A stretch of 28,980 nucleotides of DNA from Acetomicrobium sp. UBA5826 (GCF_002433005.1 NZ_DJHF01000010.1:1-28980); one strand, 5' to 3'; numbered from the stretch's first letter, positions 18,041-26,638 are shown. Numbers and translations are program-made. Notes: generated by a model from the sequence alone, not told the origin.

Positions 18041-18601
18041 TTACAGCTTTTCTTTTATGAGCTTGTATCCCAGTTCAAAAGCTTTTGAGTTAAGCTCTTC
18101 CGTTCCCTTTGGAACGCGATCCAATATAGCTTTACGAATTGACTCCGGCTTGGCCAAGTCCCAACTCTCCAAAATGCTTGCAATGGTACCCAAGGCAACC
18201 ATGTTGGTGACTATTTCTCTTCCAATCTCCTCTCTGGCTGTTCTGACAATAGGAAGGGAATAAATGTTGGCATTTATTTTAGGAGGCTCAGTCACAAAGA
18301 AGTCGTCAACTATGACAACGCTGTTTGGAGAGGCATCATGAACGTACTCATCACAGGCCTTTTGGGTCAATATGACCTGTAAATTGGGATTTGTAGCCTT
18401 AGGATAATCTATTTTTCCCCGCGAAACAATGACCTCGGCCTTGGATGCTCCACCCCTTGCCTCAGGACCGTAAGCTTGCGTTTGCACCACGTTCAAACCT
18501 TCTTCGTACAAAGCAAGAGCTTCCCCGACGATCACGGCTGCCAAAATAACGCCCTGCCCACCTGAACCGGCTATGCGAATTTCATACCGCTGATCGCTCA
18601 T
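18041..18601 (-). CDS. korC: 2-oxoacid:ferredoxin oxidoreductase, gamma subunit
   Basis: The 186-residue gamma subunit of a four-subunit ferredoxin-dependent 2-oxoacid oxidoreductase. The family marks are GSGGQGVILAA near the N-terminus and QAYGPEARGG(A)S in the first third. It packs against the alpha subunit and contributes to the coenzyme A site. Its ATG overlaps the beta-subunit stop by four bases (ATGA), with GGAGGT upstream inside that gene. The subunit order (ferredoxin, alpha, beta, gamma) fits the 2-oxoglutarate enzyme KorDABC better than the pyruvate enzyme, but branched-chain 2-oxoacid enzymes (Vor) share this layout. Confidence 0.88.
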   Translation of the reverse strand: MSDQRYEIRIAGSGGQGVILAAVIVGEALALYEEGLNVVQTQAYGPEARGGASKAEVIVSRGKIDYPKATNPNLQVILTQKACDEYVHDASPNSVVIVDDFFVTEPPKINANIYSLPIVRTAREEIGREIVTNMVALGTIASILESWDLAKPESIRKAILDRVPKGTEELNSKAFELGYKLIKEKL

Positions 18602-19422
18602 CCGCGATTACCTCCCACTTCTTCTATCAAATTCTTGTACTGTTCTATGTATTCAGGCAACTCAATATTCACAAATTCCCCAATAACGATCTTGCCCTGC
18701 AGCTCTTCAAGTGTCATATTGGAGGCTTTATTGTTCATCACGCTATTGTCCTTGAAGAAATTGATGTTATCTATCGGTCTTGGCCTCTTATTTTTCCTGC
18801 CAAATTGCGTATGACAATGAGTTACTACTTCCACCACCGCAAAACCCTTTTTCGAAACGGCGTTCCTCACATACTTCTCAATCAGCAGCGGGTGCGCAAC
18901 CGTAGCTCTTGCCACGTAAGAAGCTCCCGCTCCTGCAGCAAGTTTGCAAATATCGAAGGGAACGTCCAAGACTCCATAGGGAGCGGTAGTCGCGTATGCG
19001 CCGACCGGCGTCGTCGGAGAAGCCTGCCCCCCGGTCATCCCGTAAATGTTGTTATTCATTACGATGGCGGTTATATCTATATTGCGCCTACAGGCATGTA
19101 TAAAATGATTTCCGCCTATAGCAGTGCAATCTCCATCGCCCATTACGTCGATAACTGTAAGCTCGGGATTGGCTAACTTGACACCCGTAGCAAATGCCAA
19201 AGACCTGCCGTGCGTGGTATGCAAAGTACAGGCATCTATGTACCCCGGCATTCTGCTCGAACAACCAATGCCCGAAGCGATTACGGTTTCTTCTTTCTTT
19301 TTCCCCAAGTCGACAAGGGCTCTCAACAAGGCATGCATTATTATCCCGTGGCCGCAGCCGGGGCACCATATGTGAGGGAAAAAGCGCGTGCGCAACCAAT
19401 TTAAAACTTCCTGGCTAGGCAT
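18598..19422 (-). CDS. korB: 2-oxoacid:ferredoxin oxidoreductase, beta subunit (thiamine diphosphate site)
   Basis: This 274-residue subunit binds thiamine diphosphate. WCPGCGHG near residue 19 is the conserved CxxC start. DVMGDGDCTAIGGNHF with the following NNNIYGMTGGQ is the Mg2+/thiamine diphosphate fold. Together with the alpha subunit it decarboxylates a 2-oxoacid and passes electrons to ferredoxin, giving an acyl-CoA. The ATG comes two bases after the alpha-subunit stop, with AAGGAGG overlapping the alpha 3' end. It has no extra iron-sulphur domain, which is supplied by the separate KorD ferredoxin. Confidence 0.92.
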   Translation of the reverse strand: MPSQEVLNWLRTRFFPHIWCPGCGHGIIMHALLRALVDLGKKKEETVIASGIGCSSRMPGYIDACTLHTTHGRSLAFATGVKLANPELTVIDVMGDGDCTAIGGNHFIHACRRNIDITAIVMNNNIYGMTGGQASPTTPVGAYATTAPYGVLDVPFDICKLAAGAGASYVARATVAHPLLIEKYVRNAVSKKGFAVVEVVTHCHTQFGRKNKRPRPIDNINFFKDNSVMNNKASNMTLEELQGKIVIGEFVNIELPEYIEQYKNLIEEVGGNRG

Positions 19423-19424
19423 TA

Positions 19425-20558
19425 TTACGCTACCTCCTTGATAAAATCAAAAATCTCGGAGGGCCTGAAAAGCTCTCCGTTGACCAAGCCCTTTCCGAAG
19501 ACCCTGGCCTTACCCCCCACAACCCTTTCCACTTCGAGAATCATTTGACCACAGTTAAGCTCGGGCACTAACACGGATTTTACGCCGCCCAGCAGCCCGC
19601 GAAGTTCGTCATCGGGAAAGGGCCAAAGAGTTATTGGCCTGAAAAAGCCGACTCTCATTCCCCTGCTCCTTGCCTCCCGCACTGCGCTCAAGGCCGTTCG
19701 GGAAACAGAGCCGTAAGCAACTACTAATATTTCAGCATCTTCAACTTCATATGTATCATATTTAACTATTTCGCCTTTGAAACGCCTCACCTTACGCATC
19801 AATCGCAGAATTTTCTCCTCAGCAATATCGGGGTCGTTGGTTGGAAAACCCCATTGATTGTGCGTCAAGCCCGTCACATGCCATCGGTAACCGTCCCCAA
19901 AGGATGCCATGGGGGGAATGTCGTCTTCCGGATCTGGCTTATAGGGAACAAATTTTTCAGGATCTTCTTTAGGCCTTTTGCGATCTACTATATGGTAAGA
20001 CCCTTTTTCTGGAATCACTATCTTTTCCCTCATATGGCCCACAACTTCGTCGCTCAACAAAATTACAGGTTGTCTAAACCGTTCCGATAAATTAAAGGCC
20101 TCAATGGTCAATTCGTAACACTCTTGTACGGATGCCGGAGCCAATGCAATTGTCTCGTGATCCCCATGGGTTCCCCAACGAGCCTGCATGACATCCTGTT
20201 GCGAGACCTTCGTCGGCAAACCCGTCGATGGGCCTCCCCTCATAACATTAATGACGACGACAGGGACTTCGGTCATGTAGGCAAAGCCAATGTTTTCCTG
20301 TTTCAGGGAAAATCCCGGGCCCGATGTGGCAGTCATAGCTTTAAGTCCGGCAATAGATGCTCCGATAACAGAAGCAATGCTTGCAATCTCGTCTTCCATC
20401 TGAATGAACTTTCCGCCAACCTTGGGCAACTCGGCAGCCATTATCTCGGCGATTTCCGAAGAAGGAGTAATCGGATATCCGCCGAAAAACCGACAACCTG
20501 CAGCTATTGCCCCCATTACAACAGCCGTATTGCCCTGCCAAAATTCAACTTTAGGCAT
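19425..20558 (-). CDS. korA: 2-oxoacid:ferredoxin oxidoreductase, alpha subunit
   Basis: The 377-residue alpha subunit. The start is placed at ATG 20558, where AAGGAGG lies nine bases upstream and the protein begins MPKVEFWQGNTAVVMGA. A longer frame to 20636 adds a basic stretch with no family support that would lie inside the ferredoxin gene. The motif GGYPITPSSEIAE is typical of KorA/VorA alpha subunits and contacts the substrate and thiamine ring. The GSVSRTALSAV segment in the second half belongs to the transketolase C-terminal-like domain. It overlaps korD by eight bases. In an amino-acid fermenter this complex would oxidise 2-oxoglutarate from glutamate or a related 2-oxoacid. The substrate is inferred. 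Confidence 0.92.
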   Translation of the reverse strand: MPKVEFWQGNTAVVMGAIAAGCRFFGGYPITPSSEIAEIMAAELPKVGGKFIQMEDEIASIASVIGASIAGLKAMTATSGPGFSLKQENIGFAYMTEVPVVVINVMRGGPSTGLPTKVSQQDVMQARWGTHGDHETIALAPASVQECYELTIEAFNLSERFRQPVILLSDEVVGHMREKIVIPEKGSYHIVDRKRPKEDPEKFVPYKPDPEDDIPPMASFGDGYRWHVTGLTHNQWGFPTNDPDIAEEKILRLMRKVRRFKGEIVKYDTYEVEDAEILVVAYGSVSRTALSAVREARSRGMRVGFFRPITLWPFPDDELRGLLGGVKSVLVPELNCGQMILEVERVVGGKARVFGKGLVNGELFRPSEIFDFIKEVA

Positions 20559-20769
20559 TTGGTTTCGCCTCCTTAACCGTAATCGCGAAATCAGGGCAGA
20601 TATTTTCGCACTGATGACATCCAATACAATCGTCAATCCTTACCGGCTCCGATTTCACTCTCTCGTTAAATTCCAACACCTTTTTAGGGCATATTGCCAC
20701 GCATAGCCCGCAACCCTTGCACCATTTTTCATTTACGTCCACAACAAATTTTGCCAAGGGAGACACCAC
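20551..20769 (-). CDS. korD: 2-oxoacid:ferredoxin oxidoreductase, ferredoxin-like delta subunit
   Basis: A 72-residue small iron-sulphur protein with two classic C-x2-C-x2-C-x3-C motifs (CKGCGLCVAICP and CIGCHQCENICP), each binding a 4Fe-4S cluster. It relays electrons from the thiamine-containing subunits to free ferredoxin. The start is GTG at 20769, with GGAGGG close upstream. It is the first gene of the kor operon and overlaps korA by eight bases. Confidence 0.92.
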   Translation of the reverse strand: MVSPLAKFVVDVNEKWCKGCGLCVAICPKKVLEFNERVKSEPVRIDDCIGCHQCENICPDFAITVKEAKPNA

Positions 20770-20814
20770 CCTCCATGGAATGAGTCTTATTGTGATTTTA
20801 TAATTCCAAATTTA

Positions 20815-20843
20815 ATTATGACTATAAAAGAATTATCACGCAA
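20815..20843 (-). promoter_or_regulatory. Candidate promoter of the kor operon
   Basis: On the minus strand: TTGCGT (20843-20838), a 17-base spacer, then CATAAT (20820-20815), five of six -10 matches. It lies about 46 bases upstream of the korD start in an AT-rich 194-base gap. Other weak candidates exist in this gap, including TTGTCA further upstream. Confidence 0.35.
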
Positions 20844-20963
20844 ATATAGACATGATCTTACTATTACAAAAATTCTGACAAATTGCCTTTAACACACTAA
20901 TGTTATTTTAGTCACATGTTTTATGCCATAGCAGCCTATATCCTATATAAAGTGAATCTTAAC

Positions 20964-21644
20964 TTAGTATGGTCTTCTCAAATACAAAGCTTCAATTTGC
21001 ATTGGTGATCTGGCGCAGCTTCTCATCTTAAAACCGAGCTTGGCTACATTACCGCCTCTTACGCCATTTGCCAGGAAATGAATTCCTGAAGGTTTTTCTT
21101 GAAAACGTGCTACGTCATCGCCAATCACAAATACCGTTTTCCCTCTCTCTAAAGACATATCTTTTGCTCTAGCAATGATATCCTGCTCATCCAAGACATC
21201 AGGGGTAGCTACTTCTTTTAAATCCTCTCCGTCGCTTTCAAAAATGCAAGAGTAATATTGAGTCCCCCTCGCCCAAATTACGGGCATCGTAATCACATTT
21301 TTAGCTTCAATAAAATCGCCGGCCAGAACCTTTAGCGAAGAAAGCGGAATTACGGGCACTTCCAACGCGTAGGCTAAGGTTGTGACATAAGACAACCCGA
21401 CGCGAAGGCCGGTAAAATAACCCGGGCCGATTGTTACGGCCAAGGCATCGACATTCGTCAGTTTGAAACCCCAAAAACCCAACAATTCGTCTACCAAACC
21501 CGGAAGAAGGGAGGATTGATACCTGCCCAGGTCGAGGGAAATTTCTCCAATTACCCTGCCGCACCTAACGCATCCAATGGCAGTATATTTCGTAGAACAA
21601 TCTACCCCCAGTACTAGACAATCGTTGGATTTTAAAGAGCCCAT
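20964..21644 (-). CDS. tsaB: tRNA N6-threonylcarbamoyladenosine biosynthesis protein TsaB
   Basis: The 226-residue TsaB partner of TsaD and TsaE, needed to make t6A37 on ANN-decoding tRNAs. It shows the actin-like start LGVDCSTKYTAIG, then GRYQSSLLPGLVDELL and the diagnostic TIGPGYFTGLRVGL (about residues 70-83). The second domain is less conserved, as usual. Its start overlaps the tsaE 3' end by 13 bases. It is the last gene of an overlapping cluster that begins at acpS. No clear terminator follows before the kor promoter region. Confidence 0.92.
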   Translation of the reverse strand: MGSLKSNDCLVLGVDCSTKYTAIGCVRCGRVIGEISLDLGRYQSSLLPGLVDELLGFWGFKLTNVDALAVTIGPGYFTGLRVGLSYVTTLAYALEVPVIPLSSLKVLAGDFIEAKNVITMPVIWARGTQYYSCIFESDGEDLKEVATPDVLDEQDIIARAKDMSLERGKTVFVIGDDVARFQEKPSGIHFLANGVRGGNVAKLGFKMRSCARSPMQIEALYLRRPY

Positions 21645-22144
21645 GACGAGACCATCCTATCTAAGTGTTTTAATCTTTCTTCAGCTTTATCTCCAAATGC
21701 AGTTATTTTAACCTTTCTTTCTTCTCTTTTGATTAAGTCATCATCATATAAGATCATTACATGCCACCATTGATTTATATAGGGGAAATAATCGGGCTTT
21801 CCCCACTCAATGGCAACAAAAAAGCCATTGTCAATGTATTCCTCGACGGCGATATCCTCAAATTCGGTTCTCTCTAAACGATAAAGATCAATGTGCGCCA
21901 TTGGCGGATCAGTGGGATATTCATTGACAAGAGTAAAAGAGGGACTTCTAACCTCGCGCCAACCTAATGCCCAAGCAATGCCTCTGACAAGCGTGGTCTT
22001 ACCCGTGCCTAGTTTCCCATCCAGGTAAATCACCAAACCCGGAAAGACGAGAGAGGCAATAACGCTTCCCAAATCTAACATCATTTTTGGCGATCTGATA
22101 ATATAAGAATATAAATGATCCATCAAAAAATATTTCACCGCCAT
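21632..22144 (-). CDS. tsaE: tRNA threonylcarbamoyladenosine biosynthesis ATPase TsaE
   Basis: A 170-residue P-loop ATPase that drives the TsaB-TsaD complex. Walker A is GKLGTGKTTLVRG (about residues 43-55). The family motifs SPSFTLVNEY, HIDLYRLE and IEWG.PDYFP follow. The N-terminus carries about 15 extra residues before the usual start, and an in-frame ATG at codon 8 could be the true start. The first ATG directly abuts the stop of the upstream small membrane-protein gene (TGAATG), suggesting reinitiation. Confidence 0.92.
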   Translation of the reverse strand: MAVKYFLMDHLYSYIIRSPKMMLDLGSVIASLVFPGLVIYLDGKLGTGKTTLVRGIAWALGWREVRSPSFTLVNEYPTDPPMAHIDLYRLERTEFEDIAVEEYIDNGFFVAIEWGKPDYFPYINQWWHVMILYDDDLIKREERKVKITAFGDKAEERLKHLDRMVSSWAL

Positions 22145-22360
22145 TCACTTTCTTCGACCATATATTAATATAATACCCAAAAGACCCAATAAGACCATAA
22201 CTACATAAAAGGGTGGTGCAAGTCGATAGTTTTGAAATTTACTGCCCATAAAAAACATGGCTATAAAGGCAAGGGAGAGGACAGTGATTCTAAAACCACG
22301 CCGGCGTATCCTTTCCGTCTTTTCCAACTCTTCTTCCCAATCTATTTTTCTCCTTGGCAT
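22145..22360 (-). CDS. Small two-helix membrane protein of unknown function
   Basis: A 71-residue protein. Residues 1-22 are highly charged (KIDWEEELEKTERIRRR), then two hydrophobic stretches at about 24-41 and 49-67 look like membrane helices, ending in a basic GRRK tail. I do not recognise the family. It has a plausible GGGGGA ribosome site and fits tightly between nnr and tsaE. It overlaps the 3' end of nnr by 71 bases, unusually long for this cluster. The ending directly next to tsaE supports expression. Confidence 0.65.
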   Translation of the reverse strand: MPRRKIDWEEELEKTERIRRRGFRITVLSLAFIAMFFMGSKFQNYRLAPPFYVVMVLLGLLGIILIYGRRK

Positions 22361-23894
22361 ATCGAATATCCCCCATTACGAATCTTACCTGATCGGCAAT
22401 TTCCCGCGCCAAAGATCCGTCAACACCCTCAAGGCAACTTAGGTTTTCTCCCGCTTTAGCGTGCAACCACACCGCCAGACCGGCGCTATCGACAGGATCA
22501 AGCCCAGAGGCGTATAAAGCTCCAATAACTCCGCTCAATACGTCCCCCGAACCCGGCACCGAAAGGGCCGGGCTTCCGGCGTTGCAAACAAGATAACGCA
22601 AACCATCACCGATGATGCTGTGAAAACCCTTCAATACAACGGGCCCGTATTTAAGACTGATCCTTTCTGTCGCCTCCAGCCGATTTTCATGCACACGCAA
22701 AGCGCAGCAACCCAACAATCTGCCTGCTTCACCTTCGTGTGGGGTTAAGATTACATTATCTCTCCTCTCTAAAACAGCAGAATTGAGAGAAAGGGCATAT
22801 AGCCCGTCAGCGTCGTAAATCATGTTTTTAGGATATTCCTGCCAAAGTTTCACAGCTAAATTTACAGTTTCTTCCCTTCTGCCCATACCTGGTCCAACGA
22901 TCAATACATCTATCCTGTCTTCTATCGCACTAATTGCATCAAGCGCCTTGGTCGTCAAAAAATACTCATCCGATCTCACTGGAACGCCGATGGCTTCTGG
23001 CAAGAATTGGCCTGTTTGTTCATAAACCTTCTCGGGTAAAATCATATACACTATACCGGCTCCCGCTCTCAATGCCCCCATGGATGCAAGCAGGGGAGCA
23101 CCGCGATAAAGATCGGATCCTCCGAGAATGGCGACACTTCCCCTGTTGCCCTTATGTATGTCTAAAGGCCTATTAGGTAATGCATCGATAGACGATTCTT
23201 CGTTCCACAAAAAAAAGTTAGCGTTATAGGTCAAAGCTCCCAACATAGGAGGTACGCCAATATCCGCCAATAGAACCTCTCCTGCATAGGTGCAGCCAGG
23301 GGCCACATAAAGCCCGATTTTATGCAGGTGCATCGTTACGGTAACGTCTGCCTTAACCGCAACTCCGGGAACTCGCCCCGACGAAGAATCTACCCCACTT
23401 GGGACATCTATTGAGACGACTAAAGCAGCCTTATTAATAGCCTCGATTAATCTTGCAATTTCGCCTTGGGGATCTCCCTTAAAGCCCACACCTAATAAGG
23501 CATCAATACATAGGTCCGTATCCTTTATCATTTTTTCTAGTTTCAGATCCGATAACTCATTGGAAAAGCAGATATTACCTCCCACCTTTACAAAGGCGTT
23601 GGCGTTTATCAGTGCATCTCCTTTGTAAAGCTCAAACATTGGCAAAGAAGTGATCAATTTAACTTCGTAACCATAGTTTAGGAGATGTCTTCCCGCAACG
23701 AAGCCGTCTCCTCCGTTATTGCCCGGACCCGCACATATTAAAACTTTCCCATTTTTATCTTTCATCAATTCCGAAACATACGATGCCACGGACCTTCCTG
23801 CATTTTCCATTAAAACTATACCCGGAAGTGAAAAATCTTCCATGAGTGTCTTATCTACTTTTTTAGCCATTTCTGCTGTATAAAGAGGAATCAT
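22290..23894 (-). CDS. nnr: Bifunctional NAD(P)H-hydrate epimerase / ADP-dependent dehydratase
   Basis: A 534-residue fusion that repairs damaged NADH and NADPH hydrates. The N-terminal epimerase (about 1-215) shows LMENAGRSVA and the AGPGNNGGDGFVAGRHL nucleotide site. The C-terminal ribokinase-like dehydratase (about 225-510) shows GGSDLYRGAPLLAS, NVILTPHEGEAGRL and the catalytic VPGSGDVLSGVIGAL. The start overlaps the end of acpS by four bases. About 25 basic, Gly-rich residues follow the last conserved helix. This tail coincides with the 71-base overlap with the next gene and could result from loss of an earlier stop. Confidence 0.93.
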   Translation of the reverse strand: MIPLYTAEMAKKVDKTLMEDFSLPGIVLMENAGRSVASYVSELMKDKNGKVLICAGPGNNGGDGFVAGRHLLNYGYEVKLITSLPMFELYKGDALINANAFVKVGGNICFSNELSDLKLEKMIKDTDLCIDALLGVGFKGDPQGEIARLIEAINKAALVVSIDVPSGVDSSSGRVPGVAVKADVTVTMHLHKIGLYVAPGCTYAGEVLLADIGVPPMLGALTYNANFFLWNEESSIDALPNRPLDIHKGNRGSVAILGGSDLYRGAPLLASMGALRAGAGIVYMILPEKVYEQTGQFLPEAIGVPVRSDEYFLTTKALDAISAIEDRIDVLIVGPGMGRREETVNLAVKLWQEYPKNMIYDADGLYALSLNSAVLERRDNVILTPHEGEAGRLLGCCALRVHENRLEATERISLKYGPVVLKGFHSIIGDGLRYLVCNAGSPALSVPGSGDVLSGVIGALYASGLDPVDSAGLAVWLHAKAGENLSCLEGVDGSLAREIADQVRFVMGDIRYAKEKNRLGRRVGKDGKDTPAWF

Positions 23895-24289
23895 ATTAAT
23901 GCCTCCAAAAGAACAAAAGCCGCTGCCATTTCTTTCTCATGGCTAATTGTCAACCACACCTTATCTATCCCGCTTCTGCATAGCTTTTCCGATAAAGATG
24001 CGCTAAAGCCGAACTTGGGCTCACCTTCATTTCCGCGAACTACCCAAGCATTTTTCAGTCCCAAATCCCATAAGCCCACGGCAAGGGCCTTAGAAAGAGC
24101 TTCTTTGGCGGCGAAACAGCCGGCCAAGTGCTGTTCTGGGCGAGCCTTCGAGAGGGCATACTCTATTTCAACGTCGGTAAAAGCCCTTTTTAAAAAATGG
24201 TCCGACTTTATGCTTTCCTTAATTCTACCTATATCGCATACATCTACTCCAATACCCTTAATCAAGACAGAACCAAACCTCTTTTCCAC
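23891..24289 (-). CDS. acpS: Holo-[acyl-carrier-protein] synthase
   Basis: AcpS transfers 4'-phosphopantetheine from CoA to the serine of acyl-carrier protein. The 132-residue frame shows KGIGVDVCDIGRI (metal-binding aspartate), FAAKEALSKAL (the F.xKEA.xKA core) and the C-terminal LTISHEKEMAAAF. The GTG at 24289 has only a poorly spaced AAAGG. A TTG at 24265 would give a 124-residue protein starting right before KGIGVDV, the common length, and may be the true start. It opens the acpS-nnr-tsaE-tsaB cluster, 45 bases after the tRNA terminator. Confidence 0.92.
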   Translation of the reverse strand: MEKRFGSVLIKGIGVDVCDIGRIKESIKSDHFLKRAFTDVEIEYALSKARPEQHLAGCFAAKEALSKALAVGLWDLGLKNAWVVRGNEGEPKFGFSASLSEKLCRSGIDKVWLTISHEKEMAAAFVLLEALI

Positions 24290-24333
24290 CTTTGCTTGTT
24301 CGACATATTCGTCATAACTATATTAAAGGCTAT

Positions 24334-24367
24334 AAAAAAAGGAGTCCAGTACCTCGACCAGACTCCT
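24334..24367 (-). terminator. Intrinsic terminator after tRNA-Val
   Basis: Read on the minus strand, AGGAGTC and GACTCCT form a 7-base stem around a 14-base loop, followed by seven T (24340-24334). It lies 12 bases past the tRNA 3' end and before acpS. Confidence 0.8.
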
Positions 24368-24379
24368 TGCGAAAACCTT

Positions 24380-24454
24380 TGGTGGGTGGTGCAGGACTCG
24401 AACCTGCGACCTCTTCCGCGTCAAGGAAGCGTTCTTCCTCTGAACTAACCACCC
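24380..24454 (-). tRNA. tRNA-Val (anticodon GAC)
   Basis: On the minus strand the 75-base gene folds as a cloverleaf. The acceptor GGGTGGT pairs with ACCACCC. The anticodon stem is CTTCC/GGAAG around loop TTGACGC (anticodon GAC, reading GTC/GTT valine codons). The T arm is GCAGG-TTCGAGT-CCTGC. The discriminator is A and the 3' CCA is encoded in the DNA. An intrinsic terminator follows immediately, so it is probably transcribed alone. Confidence 0.95.
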
Positions 24455-24615
24455 AACAAGAACTTTTTTGATGTATGTATAACACGCATAGAAAACGGCT
24501 AGACACACATCGCATTCCCTTCTCTCGCTGCAGTAAACTTTATCAAACCTAAAGGCTGTTGTCAACAGAAATTGGACTCTACAATCTTTATGTGGAATTT
24601 GGCTTTGAAAATACA

Positions 24616-24677
24616 ATGGTGGTAAGAACCAACCAAACCAATTAAGATAATTAAGATAAGGAGACTCTTACCACCAT
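24616..24677. repeat. 12-base inverted repeat enclosing a tandem 9-base repeat
   Basis: ATGGTGGTAAGA (24616-24627) and its exact reverse complement TCTTACCACCAT (24666-24677) flank 38 bases. Within that loop ATTAAGATA occurs twice in tandem (24641-24658), followed by AAGGAG. The structure lies just past the aor stop and does not look like a simple terminator, having no U tract next to a GC stem. It may be an element end or an RNA hairpin. Confidence 0.6.
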
Positions 24678-24699
24678 GGCCAAGGCGAAGATTATTGAA

Positions 24700-26595
24700 T
24701 TAACTGAGAAGCCAACCCAAAGACAAACGCCTTAGCGCACCCTCCGTAGGATTGCCATTGCTTGGATCCCACTGAGCTACTTTGTAAAACATTTCGAGCG
24801 CACTTTTAAATTCCTCCCTGTCTAAACACACTCCATCGCTGGGTCCGCCTGAGAGGGGGATAAAAACCTTTTCAGGCAAAGTGTCGTTATCCTTTGTAAA
24901 ACCTTCACGAGAATTGAAAAAGCGCATCATATTGACCTGTCGTTCACCGATAAGCATTAGTTCATACACAGAAGTATCCCAACCAATTCCGCTTTGGCAA
25001 AGTTCTACGACTTCGCTGGGTCCGATGATTTGCCAGCCAGGCCCGGCAATAAACTGACACAAACATAGAGTGTTCATCAAATAGTAAAAACAATGAGTAT
25101 TGAAAGCAAATCTTACTTTTTCCTCGTCAAGAGATCTAAATTCTTTAGACCCCTTCCAAACGCCAATCTTGGCTAACCTATTTCGCTCCTCAGATGTGGG
25201 ACCCGCGGCTAGAATATGATCGTGTTCGCTCGATTGGTGATCTGCGCCATAAGAATTAATCGCGTAAATCAGTCCTAGGGCGGCTTTCCATTGAGGCATA
25301 TGGGCCGGAAATTCCTGTCCCTTCACCGTCACCAAAAGCCTTTCCGATCCTCTGCCTATTATCTTTGCGGCTTTCGCGCTTCCTTCGGCAAGTATGCCGC
25401 CAAATCCTTCTTTTTTAGCTATTTTTTCTACCATTTTCACTAGCGCACTGCCATTTCCGAAGTTCAATTCTATGCCATCTGTGTCAACGGTATCTATGAT
25501 TCCACTTTCAAAGCATTCCATGGCAAAGGCTATTGTAGCGCCACAGCTTATTGTATCCATACCATACATATTGCATAACTGGTTAGCGTATGCTACTGCC
25601 TCGAGATCAATAACGCCACAGTACGATCCCAAAGCAGCACATGACTCATACTCGGGGCCTCCGTATATGCTGTCAATCTTGCCCGGGACTTCCACTACTC
25701 TTTTGCATTTGACCACACATCCAAAGCATGTGTCCTCTCTTTTCAGTATGGTTTTTGTCATAGCCTGCCCTGATATGTTGAAACCATCGTGAAGGTATCC
25801 ACTTGTCCAATTCTTTGATGGAAGGTATCCCGCATTGTTAAAACTAGCAAGTATACCGGCTGTGCCGTATTTATGCAGCGATCGATGAGCTTCACTGTCT
25901 TGCAAGGCATCGGTGACCCTTTTTACCAACGACTTAAAACCATCGCCATCGAAGGGCCTTTGAGGAGCTTTGCGCTTAACCACAATGGCTTTTAAGTTCT
26001 TCGAGCCCATTACGGCACCTGTTCCGTTTCTGCCATTAGCCCTATTGGCCATGTTTATAACACAGGCAAACCGCACCTTTTTCTCACCCGCAGGCCCAAT
26101 TTGGGCTATTTCAACGTGATTATCGCGAAGTTCATCTTTGATTGCCCGCTCAACCTCAGCCGTAACCTTCCCCCGTAGTGAAGTGGCATCTTTTAACTCA
26201 ACGTGATCTCCGTCGATATAAAGATAAACCGGCTTTGGCGAACACCCCTTCACAACTATTGAGTCCCAGCCGTTGCTTTTCAAATGGGCAGCAAAGAAAC
26301 CACCAGATTGACTATCCCCTATTCCTCCCGTCAAGGGACTTTTGGTGTTAATGGAAAGCCTGTTTGCACCGCTTATCGGCAAACCAACTAGAGGCGACAC
26401 AGAAAAGGTGATGACATTATCTTCGGATAAGGGATCTGCCTTGCTTTTCATTGTTCTAAGCAACAGATAGGTTCCTAAAGCAGAGCCACCCGGATATAGC
26501 CTATAGATCTCGCCTGGCAAAACTTGCGATTCAATCGTCCCTTTTGAGAGATCAACCTCCAGCACCTTAGCATCGGGAAACCATTTTTGCTCCAT
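24700..26595 (-). CDS. aor: Tungsten-type aldehyde:ferredoxin oxidoreductase
   Basis: The 631 residues match the AOR family, which oxidises aldehydes to acids with a tungstopterin cofactor and reduces ferredoxin in the cytoplasm. The N-terminal domain has the PGGSALGTYLL segment and NRLSINTKSPLTGGIGDSQSGG, which belong to the pterin-binding region. AVMGSKNLKAIVV and the GTAGILASFNNAGYLPSKNW block follow. C-x2-C-x3-C (in CFGCVVKC) and a fourth cysteine in the C-terminal third (near TLCLCQF) would bind the 4Fe-4S cluster. The start has a GGGGGA-type ribosome site. It stands alone between a hairpin and the tRNA. In an amino-acid fermenter it probably oxidises aldehydes from 2-oxoacid decarboxylation. 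The substrate is not deducible. Confidence 0.92.
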   Translation of the reverse strand: MEQKWFPDAKVLEVDLSKGTIESQVLPGEIYRLYPGGSALGTYLLLRTMKSKADPLSEDNVITFSVSPLVGLPISGANRLSINTKSPLTGGIGDSQSGGFFAAHLKSNGWDSIVVKGCSPKPVYLYIDGDHVELKDATSLRGKVTAEVERAIKDELRDNHVEIAQIGPAGEKKVRFACVINMANRANGRNGTGAVMGSKNLKAIVVKRKAPQRPFDGDGFKSLVKRVTDALQDSEAHRSLHKYGTAGILASFNNAGYLPSKNWTSGYLHDGFNISGQAMTKTILKREDTCFGCVVKCKRVVEVPGKIDSIYGGPEYESCAALGSYCGVIDLEAVAYANQLCNMYGMDTISCGATIAFAMECFESGIIDTVDTDGIELNFGNGSALVKMVEKIAKKEGFGGILAEGSAKAAKIIGRGSERLLVTVKGQEFPAHMPQWKAALGLIYAINSYGADHQSSEHDHILAAGPTSEERNRLAKIGVWKGSKEFRSLDEEKVRFAFNTHCFYYLMNTLCLCQFIAGPGWQIIGPSEVVELCQSGIGWDTSVYELMLIGERQVNMMRFFNSREGFTKDNDTLPEKVFIPLSGGPSDGVCLDREEFKSALEMFYKVAQWDPSNGNPTEGALRRLSLGWLLS

Positions 26596-26638
26596 CCCCC
26601 AATCTCCCCCTTTTTAAAAATTACCATAGATCTCTTTT

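Noticed and set aside
19425..20636. Longer KorA starting at 20636
   Set aside because: The extra 26 residues are basic, unlike the family, and lie inside korD. ATG 20558 has a strong AAGGAGG.
24323..24616. 97-residue minus-strand frame over the tRNA region
   Set aside because: It runs through the tRNA-Val gene and its terminator, so it cannot be a real protein gene.
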